Shown: positions 36,063 through 45,295, counted from the first letter of the stretch. The stretch: DNA of 64,000 bases from Calothrix sp. FI2-JRJ7 (GCA_019359675.1 JAHHGX010000075.1:62001-126000); one strand, 5' to 3'. Translations and numbers: made by a program. The notes: a model not told the origin generated them from the sequence alone.

Positions 36063-36192
36063 AAGAAATCGGGTTTCTTGATTAATGTCTGGTAATAAAA
36101 ACAACAATCTTGCGTAGAAACGCGGTTTCTTGGTTTCTTCGTTGATGTCTGGTAATAAAAACAACAATCTACCGTAGAAACCCGGTTTCTTG
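36063..36192. repeat. Family A repeats, three palindromes in tandem
   Basis: AGAAATCGGGTTTCT, AGAAACGCGGTTTCT and AGAAACCCGGTTTCT about 55-60 bases apart, joined by copies of TCTGGTAATAAAAACAACAA. Base changes in the palindrome arms are partly compensated. Confidence 0.8.
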
Positions 36193-36376
36193 ATGTAGAG
36201 CTAACTGTTGTTTGCCATTATATATCTATTATCAAGATTTCGATTTATTTTATTCGTTTTATTTAAAGATTGGATAAACACTGATTATAATGTAAAATAT
36301 ATTGCTGTTTTGATTAAATTTACTTTCTAAAAACACCTAATAACAATTAATACAATAATAATGTTGCAAATAAAAC

Positions 36377-36443
36377 AGAAACCGGGTTTCTTCATCAAAA
36401 TCTTGTAAAAAAATGACGATTTTGCCTAGAAACCCGGTTTCTT
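36377..36443. repeat. Family A repeat pair
   Basis: AGAAACCGGGTTTCT and AGAAACCCGGTTTCT about 52 bases apart, 14 bases before the 3' end of the pcyA gene, which is read towards it. Confidence 0.8.
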
Positions 36444-36456
36444 AGGTTTCTATGTT

Positions 36457-37191
36457 TTAATTTGGTAAGTCAAACAGAACCGTAGTCATATAATGGTCAG
36501 CCCAATCAGAACCAAAAGCTTTTTCCAAAACTCGACGGGTTTTATCGTTTTGCTGTTGCTTAGTACAATAATTACGCTGTCCAGCTAGAATTTCTGTTGC
36601 TTGCTGTGGTGAGACAGGTTCAGAGTTGACGGCCAAGTGACAGTGTATGTTCAAAAAGTCTCGAACAAGCGATACAAATTTTTCCTCTTCTTCGTCACCA
36701 GAGGGACGTACAAAAGTGCAAAACTCAGAAAATATATCGCCCCATTGGGGTAACTCGCGCGGGTTTGAAAAGTTTGGAGGTTCGAGTGATGATAGTGCAG
36801 AAGTATAAGCTTCTGGTAAAGTGCGTGAATTAACTGGTGACAAGTCTACAATTGCAGCGCTTATTTGTCCTCTACCACCAACTAAGTCACAACCAAACAT
36901 TGGTAAATTATACTCAGGGCGAGGAAACATCACGCAATGTAAAATGTCAAGCATGTTTCCTACGCGGGCTAGTTCCAGATGAATTTTCCGAAATTGAGGT
37001 GTTTGATAGCAGCGATTTTCAATCACCAATTTCTCACCCTCTAGTTTACCTTCAACATATCCTAGCTCTGGGGGCAAAGTATAAGGCGATAAATCGAGCT
37101 TATATTGCCAAACCTCTTCGATACAATCAGCTAATTGACGAATAAGTGGGTGTTGTTGCTCACGCACTGAGGGCATAGAAGTCCTTGACAT
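36457..37191 (-). CDS. pcyA: Phycocyanobilin:ferredoxin oxidoreductase PcyA
   Basis: 244 residues, the usual size. It reduces biliverdin IXalpha by four electrons from ferredoxin to phycocyanobilin, the chromophore of phycobilisomes and phytochromes. Recognisable stretches are [39 protein letters not shown] (whose Asp in GCDLVGG is the catalytic aspartate position of the family) and [12 protein letters not shown]. It is transcribed alone, and the family A repeat pair lies downstream. Confidence 0.95.
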   Translation of the reverse strand: MSRTSMPSVREQQHPLIRQLADCIEEVWQYKLDLSPYTLPPELGYVEGKLEGEKLVIENRCYQTPQFRKIHLELARVGNMLDILHCVMFPRPEYNLPMFGCDLVGGRGQISAAIVDLSPVNSRTLPEAYTSALSSLEPPNFSNPRELPQWGDIFSEFCTFVRPSGDEEEEKFVSLVRDFLNIHCHLAVNSEPVSPQQATEILAGQRNYCTKQQQNDKTRRVLEKAFGSDWADHYMTTVLFDLPN

Positions 37192-37372
37192 ATCTTAATT
37201 TAATTAAAGAATATTATCTCTTTGCCAGTGTACCGCCCCACGTATACCACTGGAGTAAGGGCTGCAACGCAACGTAAAGTTATATTTATTAATCAAGATG
37301 GATTGCTTGGGCGCCTGACTATGGCGAATTTGTATTGTTTGTTTGGCAAATTAAATTACCCGTCCGTTTGGT

Positions 37373-37427
37373 GGGGCGGGTTTAGTTATATTTTGATGTT
37401 AGTAGAAGATTTTGGTTAACCCGCCCC
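37373..37427. repeat. GGGGCGGGTT inverted repeat overlapping an ABC gene end
   Basis: GGGGCGGGTT (37373-37382) and AACCCGCCCC (37418-37427) are exact 10-base arms around 35 bases. The right arm contains the stop codon and last codons of the ABC ATPase gene. Confidence 0.7.
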
Positions 37428-38099
37428 TACGGCTGGCAACGGGTGTTTGGTTTTTGCTTCTAGGGCGATGGGGTCAATGGATTTTAATTCTCCGTGGCTG
37501 ATATTCCAGCAATAATCTGCTATTTCTAGCATGTCACCAGCATCGTGTGTGACTACTAATAGTGTCCAGTGCTGTTTTAATTTGGCGAGTAGGTTTACTA
37601 ACTGGCGCCGCATTGACCAATCTAAACCAGCGGTAGGTTCGTCTAACAATAATATATGTGGCTGGCGAATTAATTGTACTGCTAGTGCTAGGCGCCTTTG
37701 TTGACCTCCACTCAAAGCATGTGGTTTGGTCGATAACGATAAATGGTCTAGTCCAACTTCGGCAAGTGCTTCTCTAACTCTGTCGGTACCTATCTCTGGA
37801 TGTCCTAACCGCAATTCCTCTAAAATTGTCCCACCACAAAAGTGACGTTCTGGGAACTGAAATACTAATCCAGCTAGTTGCTGCATCTGTTCTGGGACAA
37901 GTTCTTGTTCGCGCCAAAACATTTTTCCGGAAGTTGGTTCGGCGAGTCCTGATAAAATTTCGAGCATTGTACTTTTACCAGAACCGCTTGGCCCAATAAT
38001 TAGACCCAGCTTTTGAGATTCTAGGTCTAGGTTAACAGATTTGAGAATTGGGTCTGGGCAAGCCGTGGGATGATAGGTCAGGTTTCTGAGATAGAGCAT
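37416..38099 (-). CDS. CbiO/EcfA-like ABC ATPase without partner genes
   Basis: 227 residues. Walker A GPSGSGKST, signature ALSGGQQRRLALAVQL, Walker B HILLLDEPTAGLDW. The sequence resembles ATPases of energy-coupling-factor (vitamin or metal) transporters, but no transmembrane T or substrate-binding S gene is adjacent. Its last residues and stop codon (PAVGAG) come from the GGGGCGGGTT repeat, so the original C-terminus has probably been replaced. Cargo unknown. Confidence 0.85.
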   Translation of the reverse strand: MLYLRNLTYHPTACPDPILKSVNLDLESQKLGLIIGPSGSGKSTMLEILSGLAEPTSGKMFWREQELVPEQMQQLAGLVFQFPERHFCGGTILEELRLGHPEIGTDRVREALAEVGLDHLSLSTKPHALSGGQQRRLALAVQLIRQPHILLLDEPTAGLDWSMRRQLVNLLAKLKQHWTLLVVTHDAGDMLEIADYCWNISHGELKSIDPIALEAKTKHPLPAVGAG

Positions 38100-38270
38100 T
38101 TGTTAAGATTACCAAAAAAAGGCAGCAACTTACTTATTAACTACACTACGAACAAAGATAAAGTTCCGAAAGATTCCCTGATTCATGGAAAAATTCTTAT
38201 AGTTGGGATTGGTGATGATTCATACTTCATACCAGTTACATCTCTATTGTGGCAAACTTCGCATTAAATA

Positions 38271-38339
38271 GTAGGGTGCGTGACGCTACCAACAATTCAG
38301 AAACGAAGCTAACATTCTGGTGGCGTCACGCACCCTACT
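38271..38339. repeat. Family C inverted repeat
   Basis: GTAGGGTGCGTGACGC at the left and GCGTCACGCACCCTAC at the right are exact complements. The rest of the 38100-38477 gap holds no feature I can support. Confidence 0.8.
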
Positions 38340-38477
38340 TGGGAACCTAAAAAAATCACCAATGTCAGCTACTGTAGGAGCAACAAACGCAACCTGTGCG
38401 CTGGCAATAGGGGATAGTTATTGCGATTATAAGTAACACATAAAACAGCTACAATAGTATAATCACTGAGGAAGTTT

Positions 38478-39410
38478 ATGGACAAACGGTTTTGTTATCC
38501 ATCAATCCACACTTTTAATTTAACAAAACTCGCAAGTGCAGGATTGGCGGTATTTGTTACACTTAGCAGCACACTAGGCGCCTTTGCTGCCGATCCATTC
38601 CGAACGACTCAACCGCGTAACATCGGCAACAACACAGAAGCCGCATTTAAAGCAATTTTTTTACAGGGAGATTACCAAGCTGCCGACCGTTTTTTGCAAA
38701 AAGCAATAGCGGAGGAGCGTTCGGAACCCCTCGCGTATGCGATGAAAGCTTCGCTGGCATATACAAATAACGATATTGCTGGGCTTGATACTTACAGTCA
38801 GAAAACCTTGGAAACTGCCCAAAGGTTAATTCCTACCGATGCACTGCGTGGTAATTTATACGCAGCAGTTGGAGAGTTTTTGGGAGGAGCAGTTATTTTA
38901 ACTCGTCAGGGAACAGTTTCGGGGGCGCCTGCTGCTTTGAGTAGACTGCGGAAAGTCTATGATCTTTTAGATAAAGCAGAAAAAATATCACCGCAAGACC
39001 CAGAGTTGAATTTATTGAAGGGTTACATGGACTTGATGTTAGCCGTCAACTTACCATTCGCCGACCCATCCCAAGCTATCCAGCGTTTAGAAAAAAATGC
39101 AGGTCCTCAATATCTGGCAGATAGAGGTATTGCCATTGCTTACCGCGACTTAAAGCAGTACGATAAAGGGCTTCAATATGCCGACAGAGCATTGAAGGGT
39201 ACACCAGATAATCCAGAAGTACAATATTTGAAGGCACAGATTTTACGCGCGAAAGCCAACAAAGACAAAAACCCGACTATGATGCGCGAAGCTGTAAGCA
39301 TCTTCGATAAAGCTTTAAGCAGAAAATCTCAGCTTCCGTCTGGGTTGGTTAAGCAGATAGAGCGCGAACGACGTAACGCCGATAGTAGTGTAGCTAATTT
39401 AGGGAAATAA
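38478..39410 (+). CDS. Exported TPR protein (Sll0314/Alr1548 family)
   Basis: 310 residues. A signal peptide (about 1-37, ending GAFAADP) and then helical repeats: LQGDYQAADRFLQKAIAEE, LLDKAEKISPQDPELNLLKG, YDKGLQYADRALKGTPDNPE. The family is a cyanobacterial TPR protein of unknown role, probably periplasmic. It is followed after 62 bases by DUF3531 and Nudix genes on the same strand. Confidence 0.8.
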   Translation: MDKRFCYPSIHTFNLTKLASAGLAVFVTLSSTLGAFAADPFRTTQPRNIGNNTEAAFKAIFLQGDYQAADRFLQKAIAEERSEPLAYAMKASLAYTNNDIAGLDTYSQKTLETAQRLIPTDALRGNLYAAVGEFLGGAVILTRQGTVSGAPAALSRLRKVYDLLDKAEKISPQDPELNLLKGYMDLMLAVNLPFADPSQAIQRLEKNAGPQYLADRGIAIAYRDLKQYDKGLQYADRALKGTPDNPEVQYLKAQILRAKANKDKNPTMMREAVSIFDKALSRKSQLPSGLVKQIERERRNADSSVANLGK

Positions 39411-39472
39411 GATAAGCAAGGTAAGGAAGGAAGTATATTATATTGTGACTCTCTTCTTTCCCCCTTCCTTTT

Positions 39473-39925
39473 ATGCTTGTACAGTTCCGTGAGTTTAACC
39501 CTTTTGATATTTGGATTTGGTTTAAATTTAGTACCGTACCATCACAACGTGAGAAAGAATTTGTTGAAGAGGCTTTTAGTTCTTGGTTTTATTTAGGTAA
39601 ATTAGGCGCCTTCAACGCTGAGAATCTTCAGGTTCAGGATACTGGTTTAGAACTGAGCTATATGAGCTATGACCAAGACGCTTACGATAAAAGCTTAAAA
39701 GCGCTCATGCATAACATGGGTGAATTTGAGTACGAAGGACAATGGGGACGCTGTTGGTTTGATTTAGGTACTAGTGATGCTATTGCACTAGATGTTATTA
39801 TCAACGCCCTTGCCCAAATCAGTGAAGAATACGTAGTTATTGAAGAATTATACATAGGTGGAGAAAATTCAGATTGGCCAGTCGAAGACAGCGAAAGCCG
39901 CCCTTATTTCATATATGATAATTAA
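39473..39925 (+). CDS. DUF3531 family protein
   Basis: 150 acidic residues with VQFREFNPFDIWIWFKF, the segment WFYLGKLGAFNAENLQVQD, EYEGQWGRCWFDLGTSDAIA and SDWPVED, signatures of DUF3531, found in cyanobacteria and plastids. Function unknown. No signal peptide. The Nudix gene begins 24 bases downstream, so the two are probably cotranscribed. Confidence 0.85.
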   Translation: MLVQFREFNPFDIWIWFKFSTVPSQREKEFVEEAFSSWFYLGKLGAFNAENLQVQDTGLELSYMSYDQDAYDKSLKALMHNMGEFEYEGQWGRCWFDLGTSDAIALDVIINALAQISEEYVVIEELYIGGENSDWPVEDSESRPYFIYDN

Positions 39926-39949
39926 CTTATATTTTGGTATCTCAAAACA

Positions 39950-40381
39950 ATGTATAAAGAAGGTGAAATTAGGCTCATCGCTCTCGGTTTAATCCGCAAC
40001 GGCTCCAACCAAGTATTTGTTTCCGAAGGCTATGACCCTGTAAAACAAAATACATTTTATCGTGCAATGGGTGGAGGCGTTGATTTTGGCGAAACTAGTT
40101 TAGAGGCATTAAAGCGCGAATTTCAAGAAGAAATTCAAGCCGAGTTACAAAATATTCGCTACGTCGGATGTTTAGAAAATCTATTTACCTTCAACGGTAA
40201 ACCAGGTCATGAAATTATCCAGCTATACGAATGTGATTTTGTTGACCCCAAATATTACGAGCTTCAACGTCAAGAATTTACCGAAGGAGAACGTAAAAAA
40301 GTAGCTGTCTGGGTTGATATTAATCGCTGTAAATCTGGAGAATTAAGACTAGTACCCGAACAATTCTTAGAATATTTGTAA
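39950..40381 (+). CDS. Nudix hydrolase
   Basis: 143 residues. The Nudix box runs GGVDFGETSLEALKREFQEE (GX5EX7REUXEE) about residues 43-62, with the catalytic Glu residues present. It cleaves a nucleoside diphosphate linked to some other group; the substrate cannot be told. It is followed 5 bases after the stop by a family B repeat. Confidence 0.9.
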   Translation: MYKEGEIRLIALGLIRNGSNQVFVSEGYDPVKQNTFYRAMGGGVDFGETSLEALKREFQEEIQAELQNIRYVGCLENLFTFNGKPGHEIIQLYECDFVDPKYYELQRQEFTEGERKKVAVWVDINRCKSGELRLVPEQFLEYL

Positions 40382-40386
40382 ATGTT

Positions 40387-40463
40387 GATCCCCCCTAACC
40401 CCCCTTAATAAGGGGGGAACAAGAGTGCTTAAAGCCCCCCTTATCAAGGGGGGTTGGGGGGAT
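40387..40463. repeat. Family B inverted repeat
   Basis: GATCCCCCCTAACCCCCC at the left and GGGGGGTTGGGGGGAT at the right. It begins 6 bases after the Nudix stop codon. Confidence 0.8.
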
Positions 40464-40565
40464 TGCAAAGATGTGTGTACATGCTAGGAGTAAATCTAAA
40501 CCCAAGGAACTTATCGGTCTAAATAGTCATCTTTTATACCTATAATTCCTTAATAATAACTACTC

Positions 40566-41993
40566 ATGTCGAATCGCTTACATAAGCTACAACTATTTAA
40601 ACCAATATTAATACTCTTATCTGTATTTCCCATATTTTCTAGCTTTGGATGCGCGCACGCGACCACAACAAATACAATAATTGCCCAAACACCTACTAAA
40701 CCAGCACCACAAGAAGTTTTACAAATAGGAGAAGTACGCGCGTTACCTGGCAAACTTGATACAATTCCCGTCTTCAACAGTAACAGCCCCGAATGGATAA
40801 AAAAGGAAGGAATATTACTCTCCACATTCCCAAATACTGGTAAAACAACCCCAGCAGCACATCTTAACTATCCATTTCAAGGACGCTTTGATTTATTCGC
40901 GCATCACTATACCCACACTCCCAAAGACCTACAAACGCTGTATATAGGAGTAATATTACATAACCCTAGCAGCAAACCAGTAACCGTTAATGTACTGCAA
41001 GCAGCAAGTTATTTAATGGCAGAAGCGCCGTTTGTAACTTTACCTCCATATATTGAAAACAACGACGGCAAAACTTATTCAGGCCCAGGCGCCAGAGCAG
41101 TTGCGGATGTATTGCGTGGAGTTCGGCAAAAACAATTTCCGGCAAAACTAGTAATTCCACCACGTTCATATCGAATGTTAATAAATGGTTCTATACCAGT
41201 GCGTGGACTAGAAAAACCAGTAAATGGACGCTCTAGCTTTATGCGTCTACAAAGCAGTGGCAAAATATACGCCGCTAGCATGGCAATGTTCGCTCGTAAA
41301 AATAATGATGGCAGCGAACGGGCGCCTAATCTTACAGAATGGCAAAATTTACTAAACACTGGAAACTTTGCAGGGCCACGTGACAAAATTCCAACACCTC
41401 CCGATGCAACAGGTGGACAATTAATATATGGACGTGTAGCAGGAGTATCAGAAGGTTCACAATGGCAAGCAACACTCACTGATAAAAACTCCACACTCCT
41501 AAAAATACCCCAACCAGGAAAAAGCATTTCTTACGGTTTAGTCACATTGCGAGGAGGTCGCTTAGGTACCGAACAAAACCAGACAGCAAAAATGTTAGTG
41601 CGTTACCCAGACACTGCATACGAAGCACACGGTAATTATGGAATTGAATATAAGCTCAACTTGCCATTACACAACAATACCAATAAAACACAAACAGTAG
41701 GTATCACCTTAGAAACACCATTAAAAGAAGACAAATTATCTCAAGGTAACTTACGCTTCCGCAAACCCTCATTAGACTTTCCATTCTTTAGAGGAACAGT
41801 CCGAGTCAAATATACCGACGACCAAGGCAAACAACTAACCCGCTACGTACACTTATGGCACCGAACCGCACAAATTATAGAACCATTGGTAAAAATAACA
41901 ATGCCAGCAAATAGTAGGCGCCAGGTACAAGTAGACTTAATTTATCCACCAGACTCTACACCACCCCACGTCCTAACAGTAAAAGCATTGTAG
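40566..41993 (+). CDS. Exported DUF3370-domain protein
   Basis: 475 residues with a lipoprotein-like signal (FPIFSSFGCAHA, Cys about residue 29) and a DUF3370 body: RALPGKLDTIPVFNSNSPEW, HHYTHTPKDLQTLYIGVILH, HGNYGIEYKLNLPLHNNT, and TRYVHLWHRTAQIIEPLV. The domain is widespread in cyanobacteria, with unknown function; the beta-rich pattern suggests an outer-membrane or periplasmic lipoprotein. The stop codon TAG is the second base onward of a GTAGGTTGGG repeat. Confidence 0.8.
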   Translation: MSNRLHKLQLFKPILILLSVFPIFSSFGCAHATTTNTIIAQTPTKPAPQEVLQIGEVRALPGKLDTIPVFNSNSPEWIKKEGILLSTFPNTGKTTPAAHLNYPFQGRFDLFAHHYTHTPKDLQTLYIGVILHNPSSKPVTVNVLQAASYLMAEAPFVTLPPYIENNDGKTYSGPGARAVADVLRGVRQKQFPAKLVIPPRSYRMLINGSIPVRGLEKPVNGRSSFMRLQSSGKIYAASMAMFARKNNDGSERAPNLTEWQNLLNTGNFAGPRDKIPTPPDATGGQLIYGRVAGVSEGSQWQATLTDKNSTLLKIPQPGKSISYGLVTLRGGRLGTEQNQTAKMLVRYPDTAYEAHGNYGIEYKLNLPLHNNTNKTQTVGITLETPLKEDKLSQGNLRFRKPSLDFPFFRGTVRVKYTDDQGKQLTRYVHLWHRTAQIIEPLVKITMPANSRRQVQVDLIYPPDSTPPHVLTVKAL

Positions 41994-42020
41994 GTTGGGT
42001 GGAGGCAATAGTAACCCAAC
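41994..42020. repeat. GTTGGGT...ACCCAAC repeat
   Basis: TTGGGT and ACCCAA arms in the first 30 bases after the DUF3370 stop. A second copy truncates the gene remnant at 45114-45142. Confidence 0.5.
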
Positions 42021-42037
42021 ACAGCAGTAAAAACATC

Positions 42038-42102
42038 GTAGGGTGTGTGATGCCTACGACAATCCATCAAGGTACTATATAATCTATCTGGCATCACGCA
42101 CC
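42038..42102. repeat. Family C inverted repeat
   Basis: GTAGGGTGTGTGATGCC and GGCATCACGCACC. The right end touches the 5' end of the RelE remnant. Confidence 0.75.
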
Positions 42103-42109
42103 AAAGACT

Positions 42110-42232
42110 TATCTGCGGATTGGAATTTTTCGAGTTTTTTATAATGTAGACGAACAAGTAGAAATTGTTAGTATTGAAAGGATTGGAGAAAAGCCAAATA
42201 ATATAGTTTTATTTCGTGGACAAGAAGGATAG
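42110..42232 (+). pseudogene. C-terminal remnant of a RelE/ParE-type toxin
   Basis: The frame YLRIGIFRVFYNVDEQVEIV and ending IVLFRGQEG matches the last 40 residues of RelE/ParE-type toxins (the R-I-G-x-x-R-V-F-Y strand and the catalytic C-terminal strand). Everything upstream is replaced by a family C repeat that ends 8 bases before. It stops 5 bases before the next small gene, which may once have been its partner. Confidence 0.55.
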
Positions 42233-42237
42233 TAATC

Positions 42238-42459
42238 ATGAGTTGGACATATCGTGTTTTCCGTGATAACCAAGGACGTTACTCAATTCGAGAAGTATTT
42301 TATAATAGAGATAAAAAAATTATTAACTATAGTAAAGCTCCAGTAGCTGTAGTCGGCACTTCTGTTCAAGAACTAATGCAGTTAGTTGAATGGTTTAGAG
42401 AAGCATTCGACTTGCCCGTTTTATCACTCGAAGAAGTTGATAATGAAATTGCAACATAG
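42238..42459 (+). CDS. Small conserved protein downstream of the RelE remnant
   Basis: 73 residues (WTYRVFRDNQGRYSIREVFY, then LMQLVEWFREAFDLPVLSLE). I have seen this kind of small protein in cyanobacteria only as hypothetical. It starts 5 bases after the toxin remnant. Whether it is an antitoxin is uncertain, because no typical antitoxin DNA-binding motif is visible. Confidence 0.5.
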   Translation: MSWTYRVFRDNQGRYSIREVFYNRDKKIINYSKAPVAVVGTSVQELMQLVEWFREAFDLPVLSLEEVDNEIAT

Positions 42460-42602
42460 CCTCAAAGTGAAAAATCAGACCATAGTAAAAATATTTATTA
42501 AAAAAAGTTATTATCCAATTATCTATAAATGCTGATACAGTTAGCTAACAAAAGGCGCCGACTATAGAAGTCAAAAATCATTTGTGTTTACATAGCGCAT
42601 TG

Positions 42603-42632
42603 TAGAGACGCTCTGGTACAGGAGCGTCTCTA
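42603..42632. repeat. Family D repeat
   Basis: TAGAGACGCTC, an 8-base loop, GAGCGTCTCTA: perfect 11-bp arms. It lies 52 bases beyond the 3' end of the HigA-type gene, which is read towards it. Confidence 0.7.
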
Positions 42633-42683
42633 AATTTAGGCATTTTGATAAATCATGTAGGAATGCGATATGTACCAAAATTA

Positions 42684-43007
42684 TTAGGCACAGGAAACGG
42701 TATTAACTTGAATGTCTACATTCAGATTTTTACGAAGAACATTTATAATACTAGTCAAATTATCCATAGTGGGATTACCTTTTGCCGATAACATCCGATG
42801 AAGGCTTTTGCTGGGTTTAGATGTTTGGCTAGCAAGCTCTTCAAAGCCTACAGTTGCGTTTACAATATCTCTTAGTATAAGCCGCGCGGTTTCTGGCTCA
42901 CCATTTAAAAATAATAAAATCGCTTCATTTAATAATGCTGTTGCAAATGCGGAATCTCTTTGAAGTCGTGCATTCACTGTTTCTATGGAATCTCTTGTTA
43001 ATGTCAT
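42684..43007 (-). CDS. higA: HigA-type antitoxin (XRE helix-turn-helix)
   Basis: 107 residues. MTLTRDSIETVNARLQRDSA and FLNGEPETARLILRDIVNAT are the usual N-terminal part of this antitoxin group; the helix-turn-helix is GFEELASQTSKPSKSLHRML. I chose ATG at 43007 over a GTG two codons upstream because the family starts MTLTRD. It follows the toxin gene by 5 bases, the toxin-first order typical of higBA modules. It should bind both the toxin and its own promoter. Confidence 0.8.
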   Translation of the reverse strand: MTLTRDSIETVNARLQRDSAFATALLNEAILLFLNGEPETARLILRDIVNATVGFEELASQTSKPSKSLHRMLSAKGNPTMDNLTSIINVLRKNLNVDIQVNTVSCA

Positions 43008-43012
43008 ATTCA

Positions 43013-43381
43013 CTACTTATCCTTTTTATTTTTTTCCTTAGTTTCTTTTTCTTGTTCTTCACTAACTTTTTTCTTTTGCTTTTTGTACTCCTGATAAAAT
43101 TCTTTGGCTTGTTCAATATCAGATTGCTGACTTTTCTTTATTCCACCACCAAATAAAATTATCAGTTCCTTACCGTCTTGAACAAAGTAAATTCGATACC
43201 CTGGTCCCCAATCAATTTTGTATTCGCCAATTCCATCAAACCATTTAACGTTTGACATATTACCTGATTCTAGACGAGACCTGGCAACTGCTACTTTGGC
43301 TGCGGCTGTAGCATCTAAGCTATCAAACCACTCTTGATAAGGGTTTGAACTATCTTCCCTGATATATTCTTGAACTTTCAT
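43013..43381 (-). CDS. higB: HigB-type RelE/ParE-superfamily toxin
   Basis: 122 residues. The ribonuclease fold is seen as [40 protein letters not shown] and [18 protein letters not shown]. By family it is a ribosome-dependent mRNA endonuclease. About 20 Lys/Glu residues at the end ([18 protein letters not shown]) extend beyond the normal C-terminus after the EFYQEYKK helix; the tail looks low-complexity. The antitoxin gene follows directly. Between 43382 and 43727 I see no gene except a possible 29-codon C-terminal fragment. Confidence 0.8.
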   Translation of the reverse strand: MKVQEYIREDSSNPYQEWFDSLDATAAAKVAVARSRLESGNMSNVKWFDGIGEYKIDWGPGYRIYFVQDGKELIILFGGGIKKSQQSDIEQAKEFYQEYKKQKKKVSEEQEKETKEKNKKDK

Positions 43382-43727
43382 ATCTATACGCTATGGTAAC
43401 TTATATGTTACTCAGAATCAAGCCCTATTGTCGATGTAGTTAGATAACAAAGGTCTAAACACACAAGTTTTATTGTTAGCGTAAGTACTAACTATCGATA
43501 CACTGGAGCATTTTCAGGAGCTTGCAAATCCAGAAAGTGGGGTAAAAGCTATTTTGCGACCTAAATTGAAGCAAGTTGAGTAAGATGTACCTGTCCTCGA
43601 TTATTTATCCAGGCGCCATCACATTTAATAAAGTATTGCTCACTACCTTAGATGGTAAGATTGGCTAGTCGCACCCTACTTTACTTTATCTGATAGAAGT
43701 GCGTTACTTCTCGTTTATTTTTAGCTT

Positions 43728-44465
43728 GTGGATGACTTAACTTTGCCTAAATTGCCAGAAATGACTGATATTTGGCAGCAAACCCTTGGTTGGCAACCTG
43801 ACGCTCAACAACAATCACTGTTTCAGCAGTTGTATGAATTAATTGTTATCGGTAATAAACAACTTAACCTTACCCGTATTACTGACCCACAAGAATTTTG
43901 GGAAAAACATTTATGGGATTCTTTACGGGGAATTAAACAGTTTTTAGGAGCAAATAAGAAGTTAGCTGTAATTGATATAGGTACAGGCGCCGGATTTCCT
44001 GGTATTCCTACTGCAATGTCAGTAGCTAATTGTACAGTTGATTTACTTGACTCAACGCAAAAAAAGATTACTTTTCTTGAAAAAACCTCAGCAGAATTAA
44101 ATCTAACTAACGTTAAAACAATTGTCGGTAGAGCAGAAGAAATTGGTCAACTACGAACTTATCGTGAAAAGTATAATGTTGCTTTAATTCGGGCAGTTGC
44201 GACTGCGACAGTTTGCGCTGAGTATGCTTTGCCATTGCTCAAACAAAATGGCTTGGCTGTTATTTATCGCGGAACTTGGGCGCCTACTGAAAACGTTGCT
44301 TTAGAAAATGCAGTTGAAGAACTAGGCGGTGTAATTGAAAACATAGAAGAATTTACAACACCATTAACTAATAGTATTCGTCACTGTATCTATTTACGGA
44401 AAGTCTCACAAACACCAGCAAAATATCCGCGCGCTGTAGGTGTACCAACACAGCGACCACTTTAA
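43728..44465 (+). CDS. rsmG: 16S rRNA (guanine-N7)-methyltransferase RsmG
   Basis: 245 residues. It methylates N7 of G527 in 16S rRNA using SAM. The SAM site is VIDIGTGAGFPGIPTA; other conserved parts are KQLNLTRITDPQEFWEKHLW and TFLEKTSAELNLTNVKTI. The start is GTG. There is no ribosome site of note; an ATG 30 bases downstream (MTDIWQ) is a possible alternative. It is transcribed away from the higBA module and is not next to gidA here. Confidence 0.95.
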   Translation: MDDLTLPKLPEMTDIWQQTLGWQPDAQQQSLFQQLYELIVIGNKQLNLTRITDPQEFWEKHLWDSLRGIKQFLGANKKLAVIDIGTGAGFPGIPTAMSVANCTVDLLDSTQKKITFLEKTSAELNLTNVKTIVGRAEEIGQLRTYREKYNVALIRAVATATVCAEYALPLLKQNGLAVIYRGTWAPTENVALENAVEELGGVIENIEEFTTPLTNSIRHCIYLRKVSQTPAKYPRAVGVPTQRPL

Positions 44466-44543
44466 AAAAACGCAAGCAAATAGTTAGTTTTTACTATTTA
44501 ATCATCTATTTTCTTTCTTGTTAACATTATATGAGCTACTTTT

Positions 44544-44780
44544 TTAAGTACTTCTTAGCAATTCGATAAATTCTTCAACGGTTAAACCCGCATCGTTAAG
44601 AATACTCTTGAGTGTTTTCAGTCTAAGTATCGTAGCGCCATGATAGGGTACAGTTACTCTTCTACCTTCTTCATTATGATAAATTTTATGACTTCCGCTC
44701 TGGCGAGATAAAGTAAAACCTATCCCTTCCAAAACCTTAATAACTTCGGTAGCTGAAACTCTGGGTAAGCGAGAACTCAA
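44544..44780 (-). CDS. hicA: HicA-type toxin
   Basis: 78 residues, one double-stranded-RNA-binding-like domain. The catalytic histidine is in SGSHKIYHNEEGRRVTVPYH. The start is TTG, overlapping the TGA stop of hicB by four bases, so the pair is translationally coupled. HicA cleaves mRNA. The order hicB then hicA is the reverse of the commonest one. Confidence 0.85.
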   Translation of the reverse strand: MSSRLPRVSATEVIKVLEGIGFTLSRQSGSHKIYHNEEGRRVTVPYHGATILRLKTLKSILNDAGLTVEEFIELLRST

Positions 44781-45001
44781 ACTTGCACCTCCACGGTTGT
44801 CAAGCTCATGTTTGAGAAACTGGGAATTTCTTCGCCACTTGCTATTCTGTCTTCAATATGAAGGAGAATTGCATCTCGAATATTTTCTAAAGCCTCTTCG
44901 TAGGAATCGCCTTGTGTGTAACAACCTTGTAATGTTGGACACGAAGCAAAGTAGCCTTCCTCATCTTTTTCAATTATTACAGGAAGTAAAAAACGGTTCA
45001 T
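44777..45001 (-). CDS. hicB: HicB-type antitoxin
   Basis: 74 residues. The partial RNase H-like fold is seen as VIIEKDEEGYFASCPTLQGC, then GDSYEEALENIRDAILLHIE. There is no C-terminal DNA-binding domain, so autoregulation may depend on another factor. It overlaps the HicA toxin gene by 4 bases. The pair is a type II toxin-antitoxin module. Confidence 0.85.
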   Translation of the reverse strand: MNRFLLPVIIEKDEEGYFASCPTLQGCYTQGDSYEEALENIRDAILLHIEDRIASGEEIPSFSNMSLTTVEVQV

Positions 45002-45094
45002 ACCTTATTAGTTGTAATTACTTACAGCTTAAAATATCTCTACTTTTATTGCTGAAATACCCTTTTTATTGTTACACATTTGCTTATCTTATGC

Positions 45095-45295
45095 CTAGTC
45101 ACTACGTGAAGATGTTGGGTTACGCTGCGCTAAGTACCCAACAAACGGTCTGTTATTTATCGCGTTCTGGCGCCAGAAATCCTCTATTTGCCCAATTGTC
45201 AGTCCTGGACGCATCTTAACCCATCTAAGTTCATCTGAGTTATACGAATGCACCCACGACTCTATTAGATTAAGAATTTGCGTTAATTGAGACAT
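45095..45295 (-). pseudogene. N-terminal remnant of a SMI1/KNR4-like protein
   Basis: The first 40 residues (MSQLTQILNLIESWVHSYNS, then KMRPGLTIGQIEDF) look like the start of a SMI1/KNR4 domain, a common immunity-protein fold. The family's remaining 100 or so residues are missing; instead the frame runs through a GTTGGGTACTTAGC-type repeat (FVGYLAQRNPTSS) and stops. Truncation by that repeat is the simplest reading. Confidence 0.45.
45114..45142. repeat. GTTGGGT...ACCCAAC repeat
   Basis: GTTGGGTTACGCTGCGCTAA then GTACCCAAC: an imperfect palindrome, a second copy of the one at 41994. Confidence 0.6.

Noticed and set aside
37222-37419. Plus-strand frame of 65 codons between pcyA and the ABC gene
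   Set aside because: It crosses a repeat arm and shows no conserved motif.
42935-43156. Very hydrophobic plus-strand frame of 73 codons
   Set aside because: It is the complement of the Lys/Glu-rich tail of HigB and the start of HigA; there is no ribosome site.
43487-43579. Short frame ending ...GVKAILRPKLKQVE
   Set aside because: It could be the end of a lost gene, but 31 codons without a known motif are too little to support it.
44797-45219. Plus-strand frame of 140 codons
   Set aside because: It runs antisense across hicB and a repeat; codon use is not gene-like.
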